Shown here one piece after another: positions 43,467 to 54,537 of a stretch of 64,000 nucleotides of DNA. The translations under genes and the position numbers were made by a program. The notes under the pieces are model-generated. The model had not been told where the DNA came from. It ran no database searches and saw nothing but the letters and a program-made list of their open reading frames with translations. The stretch spans positions 8,200,713 to 8,264,712 of the forward strand of contig CM055100.1 in the NCBI GenBank assembly GCA_029204225.1, read 5' to 3'. Every line of letters starts with the position of its first letter. Position 1 is the stretch's first letter. This stretch comes from Diphasiastrum complanatum. Lineage: Eukaryota > Streptophyta > Lycopodiopsida > Lycopodiales > Lycopodiaceae.

Positions 43467-45367
43467 ATTTTTTCTTGTATTCTCAAAAGCATGCTCAAGG
43501 CTGGATTGTAGAATTATGCTGGTTTTTCTTTGATATAGATCTCTACAGGAGCTATTGATGGTCATATTTCTTCAAACTGTTGTGTTGAGCTTTTTCATGC
43601 CTAGAAACCCACTCATTATCTTACCTCTGGCTCAGTGACAACAACTTATTAGTCTTTTATGGTGTTAAACCAAATGTTGCTTCTGTTGAACCCATATGTT
43701 AGAGGTCTGTTTTAGAAGCCCATGACCTGAGAACACTGTATCATCCAGGGTTGTGTGTAGGAGTGCTGGGAAGTCTTTGGTATGAATGCTTTGTAATGCC
43801 ATTGTGAAATGGAAATGTGTTGAGAATCACCTTTGAGCTGCACCATACTGTTTGAGGCCGTAGGGTTGATTCAAAAGGGTGTTTGTGTGTATGTGTTGCA
43901 TTTGGTAGGCATGATTGATATTCAGCATCTGGAGATCCTTTGTTAAATCCTATGTAGAAGTGAAAAGCAAGTATTCATTACCAAAAGCCAGACAGTTGAG
44001 CAATACCCATCAACAAATGGTGGCAGGATATGACGTTTTATTAGATATCCATGAGAGAATGTCATGGCCTTCTTTCACCACCTATAAGAGAAAACAAAAA
44101 TCATAATTTCATACTCATTTAACTTGAGAACAACTATCAACTTGTTATTGACATTCTCATTTGTAATACCATAAAAATTTATGATAAATGTTAGTAGCTG
44201 ATTAATATCAATAAATAAATTGTTGGAATTGTTATATTCTAGACATTCTCCTTTCGAGCAATACACTTCATTGATATGAGATGGATTACCAACTATTGTC
44301 TGCATACCTTGGTTTAACATGTCTCTTTTTTTTTTAAAGATGAAATGGTCGTGGGATTGGAAACTTTTTAATACTTACCTATGCAAATGCCTCATGTACT
44401 CATCTTAAACATTGTTGCATATGCTTCTCTACTAATGCTAATAGAAATCTCATCGGCCAAATGGTCTTCAGCAACCAATGCTAATATGCATTGCAAACAT
44501 AATGTTCATGGAAATGTTAATAGAAATTAGGACACTCATAGTATTCACATCAGCATAATAAGCAAATCAATAGAAAGTTGAAATGAATAAATAACAAAAC
44601 TAGTGATTATGAATCAAACAATATTCAATACCAAATAAGCTATAGCTTAGTTGAATGCACAGATTTGTCTTTTTCTATAACCTCCTCTCTAGATGATAGA
44701 TCACATATATACTTGGTTACCAGTCTTTTCCTCTTGTTGCTTCAGACCTTTCTATTGAGCACATCCATATCTTTAACAAGAGACAAATATGAGATACACA
44801 TGGATTGGAATGCAGTTTTTATCTCATCATTACTAGTTGTAAAATGATGCAAAGAAGATTTCAACCTTTGGATCTCCTTCTTCGAAACAAATTTTCAACT
44901 TTGTAGACTTTTCTTCTCACTCCTTTGATATTTTCCTTGATTTCTCTTCCAAATAATGTATTCTTTGCATTGAAGGTGCATTCCCATAGAGCATCAAATT
45001 CTCGCAATATCCCAAAAGGCCATTTTTGCCATGACACATATAGATTATTAATTGACTCACTGAATGAAAATCCGGATGTTGCAATAAACATGGATCAATA
45101 GGATACAATGTTCCTGATGACCATAAATCTACATGCTTTAGCTTTTCCTCCCTGTACTATCGGATCATATCAGAAGTTGACAATTTGGGTTGCTTTGAAT
45201 TTCTTCTCCTGAGCGGAGCATATTCTGGTGACAGATCAGCATGAAGATGATAAAGCTCTGTCATCAGTACAGTAGTATAGTAACAACCAACACAATGACA
45301 ATAACAAAGTTGCAGATGGCACTAAACACTTGTTTGACCCTGGAGATAGAAATGGCATAGGCTTTGT
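43467..45367 (-). repeat. Left arm of a 1.9 kb inverted duplication
   Basis: Matches 59233-61302 in inverted orientation at high identity over its whole length, both coding and non-coding parts. Shared landmarks: CTCAAGGCTGGATTGTAGAA, CACCATACTGTTTGAGGCC, and the decayed transposase-like exons. The arms are separated by about 13.9 kb. Confidence 0.93.
44075..45260 (-). pseudogene. NGLLGYC-family transposase-like gene, copy 2 (N-terminal part)
   Basis: Minus strand reads PIDPCLLQHPDFHSVSQLII then MCHGKNGLLGYCENLMLYGN, aligning with CEGNSGLLGYCQRLC of copy 1, and LVAEDHLADEISI. Further on are TIVGNPSHINEVYCSKGE, NNLFIDINQLLTFIINFYG and the Asp block VVLKLNEYEI. There the rest of the exon and intron start are deleted, leaving IFVFSYRW up to a splice acceptor. 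The next exon block matches copy 1 VLKEDHKILSWIF. The C-terminal half is absent. Multiple frameshifts and a T-rich run make it dead. Confidence 0.65.
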
Positions 45368-45399
45368 ATCAAACTCGTAAATTTTTTGATGTACTTCTT

Positions 45400-46243
45400 T
45401 TGCATAGATTCCTTGTGATCTCAAGAAGAAGCTCGACTTCCAGAGTATCAAGTGTGTTTTCATTAGTTACACTACTTCAGATCAAGCCTATAAGTTGTTC
45501 GATCCCATCGAATCGAAGATATTCACTAGTCAGGATGTCATCTTCATCGAAGATCAGTTTCAAGACCTCAAAGGAAAGGGCATTCCCCATGTAGCCGCCC
45601 TATCAGATTCTCCTAACGCTTTGAGCTTTCCAATTTCTCACTTGAATATTCCTACTAAAGGTCCAAGCTCCTCTACTCTTGACAAACAACAAATCAACGA
45701 CGAATCAGAAGATGATGATGTTGCAGATCAGCAACTACAATATGATGGAAATAATCAACTTTCTGTATTACTTAAGAGATCTTCAAGGACTAGCAGACCA
45801 CCTAACCGGTATATCGATGAGTTTGCAGCATATCTTGTTTAGGAACCGTCAGAGTCATGAGATATCTTTGAGCTACTATGGACTTTTGCTTTTGTTATGG
45901 AACAGTTGACAATGACAAACTCAATTTGCTTAATGGTTACATAGATGCAAGTTGGGCAAGAGATGTAGACACTCATATATCTACTTCTGGATTTACATTC
46001 TTCCTCAACAATGGTCCAATTTCTTGGAACAGTCGCAAGCAATCTTTGATAGCTCTATCTTTCACTAAATCAGAGTATATCGCAGTCTCTCAAGCTACAA
46101 AGACAACAATTTGGTTGAGAAACTTACTCTCAGATATCGGTCTAAATCAATATACTCCAACGATATTATTTTGTGATAATCAAAGTGCCATCGCTTTATC
46201 AGCCAACCCTAGATTTCATTCTAGGAGTAAGTACATTGAACTG
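45400..46243 (+). pseudogene. Copia F fragment: integrase C-terminus joined to RNase H, RT deleted
   Basis: Reads KKKLDFQSIKCVFISYTTSD and YKLFDPIESKIFTSQDVIFI, the region after the integrase core. A linker ends SSRTSRPPNRYIDEFAAYL with a stop at 45840. RT is missing. RNase H follows directly from about 45878: YIDASWARDVDTHISTSGF, NGPISWNSRKQSLIALS and IALSANPRFHSRSKYIEL. Confidence 0.88.
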
Positions 46244-46515
46244 AAGTATTTATGGAGAGTAAATTCAACATGAAGATCAAATGCTTAAAGATGAAAAATG
46301 AAGACCTATCAACAAAGTTCAAAAAGGCTTGTGTGGCACATGGCATCAAGAGGGAGTTTTCAAACTCAAAGGTTCTACATGGAGTGGAAGAAAGGAAGGT
46401 CAATCTTTTTGAAAGAGCTAAATCCATGAGGGTGAATGGAAATCTTCCTAAGTCATTTTGGGGTGAAGCTTTGATGTGTGCTAACTTGAAGGATTATAAA
46501 ACGACCCCCAAATAA
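46244..46515 (+). pseudogene. Copia integrase core fragment spliced after RNase H of another copia
   Basis: After RNase H the text switches to FNMKIKCLKMKNEDLSTKFK, VAHGIKREFSNSKVLHGVEE and AKSMRVNGNLPKSFWGEAL. This is the second half of an integrase core, in which the second Asp (D-N-GGE) has become K-N-E-D and the Q-QNGVAE motif is damaged. An integrase core cannot follow RNase H in a normal copia, so the junction at about 46244 is a rearrangement. Confidence 0.85.
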
Positions 46516-46959
46516 ACTGACAATCTAAGGAAATGCTAATGGAAGTTGGTCTATACCACAATTACAGCTCAAGCTCATTGGGTATGGAGTCAAAAATAAG
46601 GCCGTTCATGATTACAGGCACTGTCAATGACAATCGGCAAGGTAAATTCCTAATGGTCTATTGACAATTTTCAGATAGCCTAAGAAACCTTAAAATGGAC
46701 AAGAGATCATGCATGTAAGCTCTGCTTTTGAGATACCCATGATACGTACAAGCATGACTCGTATATAAGATGAAATTCACTTAACGAGTGAGGTAAAATA
46801 GGGTTAGATTTTGAATAAAGGCTTAATCTTCATCTGAACTGTTTGCATAGGCTTCGAGAATACTTGTTACTAGTGGTAGTATGATCTGCAATTAGACCAT
46901 CAGAATAGCATAAAGTTTCAACAAATTTGGAATCATGGAAATCCCCAAAGCCAAGAGCT
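46516..46959. other. Interval without recognisable gene
   Basis: No motif found; possibly decayed LTR sequence. Confidence 0.45.
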
Positions 46960-47365
46960 ACAATCTTTCACCAACACCGTAGGGCCAAACTTCAATAAGT
47001 TTAAATCCGAGCCCACACGTGTGAAGTAGAAATAAACTTGGTTGCAATTGGATCACAAAATCACAATGTACATAGTGGAGTAGCATGCTTTGTAAGATTT
47101 GATTTCTAATCATGAGAATTCTTGAAGTGTTACTTGATTCATATATTGATTTCAAAAAATCCCAAGCGTCTTTATCACTAGTACAAGATGACACTTCTCT
47201 CAAAAGATCATTACTTACATTTATCTTTACACAATGACTTGCTAGTTAGAATCATTTCTTGTATCTAACTAACTCTTGTACACCAAGAGGTTCATGTTCT
47301 TCTTCAATCAAGAATTCATAAAGGTCTTGGAGCACCATAAGCGTCTCCATCCACCTCATATGAAT
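46960..47365 (-). pseudogene. Copia D-family gag fragment fused to LTR D-like sequence
   Basis: Minus strand from 47365: MRWMETLMVLQDLYEFLIEE, EPLGVQELV, then INVSNDLLREVSSCTSDKDAW and SNTSRILMIRNQILQSM, near identical to copia D gag at 29760-30030. From about 47094 it joins, out of normal order, to sequence like the late part of LTR D (CACTATGTACATTG, CACACGTGTGGGCTC). Confidence 0.85.
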
Positions 47366-47608
47366 TTGTGCCCATATCTTTAACTTGCTATAAAGTTTCA
47401 GTAGTAGCTCCAAATCATTCCATCTAACATATCATTGGAAAGAGCTTGACGAGCGCTTTCCAATGCACTAATTTTCCTTGCATTTTGACATATCAAACAG
47501 AAGTTATGCCATTTTATGTAGACTCAAAATGTGACTCAAAGAAGTAATGCTACATTAAAGCCACTATGCCAAGAGACTATTCGAATTACAATTCAGCATA
47601 AATTGTTT
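47366..47608. other. Short interval without recognisable gene
   Basis: Nothing identified. Confidence 0.5.
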
Positions 47609-48285
47609 CTATTCCATCTCATCAGTTTCCATAGTTTCTCTAGCGCTGTTTTCCAAAACATCGGATGTTGGTGTCCTCGGCATCCATCTCTTTCCAACTC
47701 GGACTCTAGACATCCTCCATTCTTGATGCCTTGTTCTAGCATTAGAGGATTGCCATGCTGTCTTTCTGACTGAATTTGAATTGGAGATCATTGAACACAA
47801 CTCTTCAGTTCTTGTGTTTTGAAAGTGTCCTCGGCCCAAAACTCCTCTGTAAAACCATTGGAATATCTCAACCAATGCATTGCTAAGACCCTTTCCTCCG
47901 CCATGCCGTGAATTTTTGAAATACGTAGCCTTTGCCCTGTAATGACTCTTTTCCATGCCTTGTGTATTCCAAATAGCTAATGATCCATAGGTTTTCATAA
48001 ACCAAGGTCCATGAGCATAGAAGATGTACTGTTCATAGAAAATTTGTATTAGTTTAAATCTTTACAAATACATAAATATGAAAGTAAAAAATATGAGACA
48101 CACATACCATATAGTGAGTTATGTGTGTTTATCATGATGTCTGTTGCAGATGGGACATCACGATGGATAGTATAGCGTGGAGACTGGAAAGTATCAGTAG
48201 AAGACATGATGATCAGAAAGGAATTATAAACGCGTGAAAGTGTATTTGAAGGCAATGCTAGAAATTTGGAATGCTTTGGTCGCAA
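47609..48285 (-). pseudogene. NGLLGYC-family transposase-like gene, copy 4 (C-terminal part)
   Basis: Minus strand: TFQSPRYTIHRDVPSATDI, then from 47998 MKTYGSLAIWNTQGMEKSHY, aligning with YESLSIWSSQGMEKSHWQAR of copy 1 including the candidate catalytic Glu. It continues FKNSRHGGGKGLSNALVEIF and QWFYRGVLGRG, and ends in a basic-acidic tail (stop near 47609). The N-terminal domains are not present nearby in the right order, so this is an independent fragment. It shows the C-terminal end of the protein better than copy 1. Confidence 0.6.
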
Positions 48286-48989
48286 GAGAAATTCGAAAAA
48301 GCTTCGCTAGGACAAGTGAGGAATGAATCGAATTCATCCAACTCATAGGTGAATTTGGTGGGTCCATTACACTGAATAGTAGTTTGGCTTATCAGTTTTG
48401 AGCAAGAATTTGCAGGCATGTGCAGTATTGTAAAAATAGGCTATAAAAATCTCGGCGAAGGTTTCTAGGGATCTGAACCTATCAGGCGAACGTTTTCCAG
48501 GGCTGGCGAAGGATGAACCTTCGCCCAGGAGGGTCCTTCACTTCGTAAATGCATTTTTTTCACAATCTGTACCTATGGACAACCTAATTTTGACATTTTA
48601 AGATCATCTAGAAAGTCGGCAAAAGTTCATAATGAGGTTATGATGCTCGACGAAGGTTCACAAGATGGTATATCACTGAACATTCACCTAGCTCTAAAAT
48701 TGAATTTTCTCTTGTCAGGAACTTTCACCCACCTCAACTTAGATAGATTAAGGGTGGATGTACAGTCTGTGAGCTCAACGAAGGTTTTTGATATTTTATT
48801 GGCCAAATCTGCCCAAAATCGTGGTTTTCTAAGACATTTTCCATAAAAATATTGTGTTTCCTTTTCGTTATGCTGATGACTTCCTGACTTTTGCTCATCA
48901 GTCTTTCCTTATTTATTTATTTATTTAATTTTTGACTATCTTTTTTCAAAAAAGTCAGCAAATTAAATACTGAAAACAAAAAATTGAAA
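48286..48989 (-). other. 3' non-coding part of the gypsy element with AACCTTCG motifs
   Basis: No gene. The plus-strand words GGCGAAGGTT / CGACGAAGGTT and variants occur at about 48463, 48488, 48506 (palindromic, GGCGAAGGATGAACCTTCGCC), 48652 and 48778. The same words are in the gypsy 5' leader at 54.8-55.4 kb. A (TTTA)n-like run is at 48909-48927. No 3' LTR could be found here. Confidence 0.5.
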
Positions 48990-49930
48990 AACAAATAAAA
49001 TTAAAATATATTGAGATCAGGCTTGCTAAACTGGCGGAGCAGGCTGCCAAAACTTGCGTAATCAGTTTTATTTACCGGAGTATCAAATCGTTTTCCATCC
49101 AAGTGCTCAAGAATTATTGCGCTATAGTTCAGGATTTCCTTCACTTTATATGGGCCTTCCCCGGTAAACTTCAACTTACCCTTGATCAGCTTGGTTTTGT
49201 AAATCGATGCAAGGTCTTATGCTTCCAAATCTTTCTTGTGCAATCGACGATCGTGCCATGCCTTGAGGCGGGCTTTCTCTGTTGCTAAGGCATGAATTGC
49301 CATCAATCGGGTTTCACATAATTTGTGCAACTCTTCATGACGGACTTGTAAAGACATATCATCATTTAAGCGTTACCGTTGCTACTATGCGTAAAGATGG
49401 GATTAAAAATTCAATTGACATAACAACATCTTGACCATAAACCAGTTGAAAAGGTGTTTGATTTGTACTATTTTTGTAAGCGGTTCTGAATGCCCATAAT
49501 TTGCATAGCGTAGGCCACCAACATCCAGACTGTAAAAGTTTGCGAACAGTAATATCTGTAGAGAAGTGTCCTCCACCCATGCCATCATGTGATAACATGA
49601 TTAAATATGGTAATTCATGCGATAAAACACATCTTTGTAATATATTATCTGATCCACGATGATACAATTGCCCTGCAATTAATTGATAAGGTTGAGCCTT
49701 ATGAATCAATTGTCTTTTCTGTACTTTTGTCAAAGAGTCATTCGGTTGTCCTAGCATCAGGTACTCAACAATATTTGTCGCCCACTCAGGTACTGCTTCA
49801 ACATAGAACAATGCAGCATCTGGCAGTTCATCATCCACTTCAGTATTAACTGGTGCGGATTCAATTCGCGAAACGTGATCGGCTAGATAATGCTGCTTTC
49901 CCTTTTTTACCACAATTTAAAAGTCAAATT
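48990..49930 (-). pseudogene. Gypsy integrase with catalytic core deleted
   Basis: Minus-strand frame 49913-49362 begins KKGKQHYLADHVSRI (end of RNase H connection) and includes the integrase zinc-binding part (LSHDGMGGGHFSTDITVRKL, GCWWPTL). It jumps at about 49505 straight to KLWAFRTAYKNSTNQTPFQL, a post-core motif. About 200 residues with the DDE triad are missing although the frame stays open. C-terminal integrase text continues in other frames to about 49020 (DRRLHKKDLEA, FTGEGPYKVKEIL). Integration in cis is impossible. Confidence 0.88.
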
Positions 49931-51344
49931 CAATCAATAATAATAACCATCTTGCAATACGTCCAGTATTACACGTCTTATTTACCAAGTAAAGTAGAGG
50001 TTGATGATCCGTATAAAATACAAAGTGGATTTCCATGAGATAGTGACAAAATTTCCGAACTGAAAAAATCATGGCTAGTGCTTCACGTTCGATTGTTGAA
50101 TAATTCTTCTCTGAATCTGTAATGTGTCTGCTTGCAAATCGTATAGGATAATCCTTCTTATCGTCACCTAGCTATGTCAAAACTGATCCAATGGCGTATT
50201 TTGAGGCATCCGTATGAACATGAAACTCTAATGTCCAATTTGGAGAACGCAGGATTGGTGCTGAAGATAATGCTTTTTTTAACTTTTCAAAGGCTTCTAA
50301 CGCCTCTACTGTCCAAATAGGAACAATAGTTAGTTTGTATATAGGTCGTGCTAAATCCGCAAAGAAGATAATAAAAATTCGATAGTAGTTCGCATGACCC
50401 ATAAACACATAAAGTCCTCAAATTGTTACTGGCGGTGGCAATTTCACAATAACTTTGGTCTTAGAATAATCGGTACAATACCATGTCTTGATATGACATG
50501 TCCAAGCACAACTCCGTGAGAAACCCATATCTGACATTTTTCTGGATTTAGAGAAATCTGATATTTGCGACATCTTTCAAATACTTTCTCCAATCGATCC
50601 AGGTGGTTTGTATTTGTACTATGAACTCCCAAGTCATCCAAGTAAATTTCAAGGAATTTTTGTAGATAATCTTTAAAGACAAATTGCATTACTCTTTGGA
50701 ATGAACTTGGTGCATTACAGAGTCCAAACGGCATTACTTTGTAAGCATAGGTGTCCCATTCTGGTGCAAAAGCAGTTTTGTAGCGATCGGCAGGTTCAAC
50801 CTTAACCTGGTTTTTAACCACTAAATTCATCCAGGAAACTATAAGCTTCTGCTCCAGCAAGGCGATCCAAAATGCTTTCAGTAAAAGGTAACGAAAAATT
50901 ATCCTTCCGTGTCACTTTATTCAATGCTTTGAGATTCACACAGATTCGCAATTTCCCATTTTTCTTTGGAACAATGACAATCGGTGAAATCCATTCGGTA
51001 TGCTCGATCTCATAAATGAAATCGACGTCAAGCAATCTCTGAAGTTTTTTCTTTATCAGATCTGCCACATTAGGATTACAGCAATAGAACTTTGTAACCT
51101 TTGGTACTGCATCAGGTACTTAAGGTATGGTATGTTCAATCACTGATGTTGGAATACCCTTCAAATCTTGATAAGTGTATGCAAAGCAATCTTGATACTT
51201 AATAAGTAGCAAATGGAGTGCTTGATACCGTTTAGGAGCAAGTTGTGATCTCACTTGTACAATCTTTTCTGGTTCTCCTAGTTTGGCAAGATTCATTGGC
51301 TGCGTCCTAGCTGGGCCATCGTAAACCTCTTTAGATTCCTGCAT
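49920..51344 (-). pseudogene. Gypsy reverse transcriptase and RNase H
   Basis: Order on the minus strand: linker ARTQPMNLAKLGEPEK; RT start LIKKKLQRLLDVDFIYE, then WISPIVIVPKKNGKLRICV and AEAYSFLDEFSG (first catalytic Asp region). A shift near 50830 leads to ADRYKTAFAPEW, VMPFGLCNAPSSFQRVM and the catalytic EIYLDDLGVHS (plus 50633-50644), ending with LGHVISRHGI. RNase H follows from 50408: GHANYYRIFI, WTVEALEAFEKLKKAL, HTDASKYAIGSVL, then HFVFYTDHQPLLYL. Both Asp of YLDD are kept, but stops and shifts split the frame. Confidence 0.92.
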
Positions 51345-52840
51345 TGTTCTTCAGGTTCACAATGTGCTTTAGGTAATATGATAACCACATCATCCAGTGT
51401 ATAACGTCTAAAATGCTCTGGCATATCATGCTGGACTACATTTGCTTGTTCTTTTTCGAAAGGACTTGTCTTGGATCTTCGTTTAGCCTTCTTAGTAGGA
51501 ATTGATCGTGGAGGTGATGACTTTCGGGATGATAAATCTTTCTTCACAAGTGAAGACTTCCTAGACAATAATGTCCTGCTGGAAATTTGACTTGAAGGAT
51601 CATTCTTGACTTTTCCTTTCCCTTTATCCAATAGAGGTGGCACTTCCTTTGAATCGATCTTTTGAGGGGGATTTTTCCATTTCAGGACCGTATTATAATG
51701 TTGCTTAGCTTGTTTCTTCGTCATCAAACCTGTGATCCTGTCTCCCTTCAATATAACTGCTTTGGGCGATTTGATTGTTGGTTCATCAAGAACATTACGC
51801 ACTCCAAATCTGGTCATATCCATATGATGTAGAATCTGTCCATCCATAAGTTTTGCATTGCCATCATAAGTTAAGACATGGCTCACTGGTATGAGATCAT
51901 CCTCAATTGGATCTGGTATAGGTTTTGTTGATATCCAGGCTACATTCAGCACATTTAGTGAAAACGTGATTGGCGTATCCAAAGTTCAATCTAATAAGGA
52001 AATATCGCTCATCTATGATTGAATATCTTGTTGACACATATATCCTGCTGTACAGTCAATTGTTGCAAGAGCTTCGTTCCAATTGACAATATCCGTTTGA
52101 GAATCGTAGTGAACTCCCAAATTTTTTTCTAGTCGATCACAAGTGTGATCCATTGTTGATGAATTGTCATCCACTTTTTGAACCACTAGTTTGATAGTTC
52201 AAGTCGTAGAATCAACTTTAACTGCACGTTCACGATTTTCAAAAGTGATTTTTTCAGTACCCTAGTTATGAATTACTTGCGCAACTCGTAACCATGGACG
52301 TTCTAATAGAACTCGGTAGACATTTGGTGCTTCTGGTAAGTCCATCATGACAAAAAATAATGACGAACTGTACTCCTGCAATCTTGACAAGTATATCTTC
52401 CACCATTCCTCGTGGACGAACTGTCGTTTGATCAGCTAGCTTAATAGCAAAAGTAACAGGCTTAATCTTTGTCAAGCCCCATTTTGTACATAGCTTTGTA
52501 GAAATCAGGTGAACTCCTGAACAGCCATCTATCACGGCTGCTTCTTTAGAAAATTGTCTATTTTGTATCGGGGCAAAGTGATATTCTTTTGTTCACTTTT
52601 CCAAGCGGCTCCAACATGGAGTACATCGTTAAATTTTTCAAATCCAACACAAAAAAGCGGCTCCTGATGGACTTTTGGTTCTTTTTGAGCTAACTTTTGC
52701 GCTAAGACTTCTTTTGCTTTTGGCACCATCTTTAGGAACTCTCCCAATGAAATACTGATCTTGTTAGACAAAATGTTCATGAGTAATTTTGTATGCGGTG
52801 CCTCCGGTTCAGTCATCTTGAAGGGTTCTTCATGATGATG
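51290..52840 (-). pseudogene. Gypsy protease region and long linker
   Basis: Minus strand: LGEFLKMVPKAKEVLAQKL, LHVGAAWKSEQKNITLPRYK, then the retropepsin-like site AAVIDGCSGVHLIS, VTFAIKLADQTTVRPRGMVE, and (shifted) PWLRVAQVIHN and KITFENRERA. A basic, Ser-rich linker at 51600-51440 (KKAKRRSKTSPFEKE) is followed by HDMPEHFRRYTLDDVVII. Gag-pol processing was its role. The same region is duplicated as the fragment at 40998-42337, which helps confirm the reading frame. Confidence 0.85.
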
Positions 52841-54537
52841 TCATTTATCATTCATATTCATACGTAAATTTCTTGGAGGCTGCAATGGTGAAGATCGAAC
52901 TTCAGCTATTACTTTAGTAGCTTCAAGTTTCTCTTCTTCTTGCGGATGTTTAATCCACTTTCTCATATCCTGATATCTTTGTTTTTCCAGTATTAAGATT
53001 TGGATAGACTCCCGATGTTGTTGGTGTATCATTCAATGGTATAGAATCAACAGGTACTGGATCCACTACTGCTTGTTCTTGAGTTAACTTTTGTGCTCTG
53101 GTGACCACCATCAAGGGTGCACTTGGTTTATTCTGAGCTACGGACCCTTGCTTGATTGTTATCAAATTAATAGGTGTTGTAGTTGGTGGTGGCTTCGGTC
53201 TTGCTGGACAGTCTTTATAGCAATGCCCATATCCACAATCACGACAGAATGGTACAAATTTTCTTTCATTTGGGCATTCTGCAACTCTGTGATTTTCTCC
53301 ACATGCAAAGCATCCAAGTGGTGCTTTGGCCCAATTTCTCGAGGCTTGTTGTTGAGCGGCAGCATAAATGGCATACTGTTTTGAAGATCCACCTTCCTGA
53401 TCATTACCATAGCTCCATTGCTCAACACTTCCGTAAGATTCTGGTTCCATCAAATTGGCAGAGTGTTTTGGTGGGGCAGGCAAAGCAAACGTTCCGGGTA
53501 TCCAAGAATAGATTGTCGCAGTCTTGCTGTTGGATTTTCTCCATATTGTGGTTCTCGATATCCCATATGGGCATACCGTTGCTGAATTATCCGAGGGTTG
53601 AAGTTGCAAAAAGTCATGGTCAGGTGAATTACACAGATGGCAAACACCAATTTCCATTTGTTTTTTCAATTGAGGACACTCGTTCATTGTGTGATTTCCT
53701 GTACAAATAGAACACCAGATATTTTCCCTGGTAGGAAAAGTCTTTGCAAACTTCTCAGGTTCCTTGTTTGCTTCTCCGTGGAAATTTTCCAATGCTTTGA
53801 TCTTCTCATCAAATTGCAACTGCAACTTTTCCATCTATTTCTGTTGGGTCTTCCCAAGTTTCTCGAACTCATTGAGCATCATTTCTGCAGTAGCATTGGC
53901 ATTCGTTGATGCAATAGTGGTGGATGTCGTAGTAGGTTGCCCTGCTGTATAAGACAACATACTGACATTCGGCTCATCATCTGAATTTTCATCCTCCTCC
54001 CAAATTGCATCGTCCATAGCATTTTACAAAAGTGCGTACTCATTATGGTGTTTTAGCTCACGTTTGATCCGTTTAGGTAGACCTGACAAAAACCACATAA
54101 TCATGATATTTTTATTAATCAGCTCAAGTTCACATTCATATCTAAGACGTTTCACCCTTTTTTATGTAATGTCGAACCATTTCCCTCTTTCTCATTTTAA
54201 TTTTACTTAAAAGTAGGAAAGGGTCTTCCATAAACTTCCGCGGTTTGAACCGTGTGATAAGGGCTCGTTTAAGAACCTCCCAATCTGTACGTTCAGTTTC
54301 ATCTTGGTTATAGTACCAATCTTGTGATACGTCTGTTAAGGCCATAGGAAACAGCTTAAGTTTATCTTGAGGACAAATCTCACCATAGACCTCATAGGAT
54401 TCAGCATAGATCTGAAGAAATCTAAATGGATCTGTTAATCCATTATATTTGGGTAGATCCAATCGGGGTGCTCTTCTAACAATAATTGGATTGACCTCCT
54501 GTGGAGCACCTCCAGGAGTAGCTTCAGGGGCAGCCAT
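52841..54537 (-). pseudogene. Gypsy gag with several zinc knuckles
   Basis: Start Met at 54537 (MAAPEATPGGAPQEVNPIIV). Retrotransposon gag domain: RLDLPKYNGLTDPFRFLQIY, ALTDVSQDWYYNQDE, DWEVLKRALITRFKPRKF. A frameshift near 54150 and a stop near 53836 follow. The second half (from 53834) has a coiled-coil-like start, then Cys-rich motifs: CSICTGNHTMNEC, CHLCNSPDHD, CFACGENHRVAEC and CRDCGYGHCYKDC. At least two fit C-x2-C-x4-H-x4-C exactly. Four such motifs is more than the one or two usual in plant gypsy gag. Gag would package the RNA. Confidence 0.9.

Noticed and set aside
43915-44106. 63-codon plus-strand frame as a gene
   Set aside because: It overlaps the exon of the minus-strand transposase-like copy and shows no motif; its partial copy in the right arm is broken.
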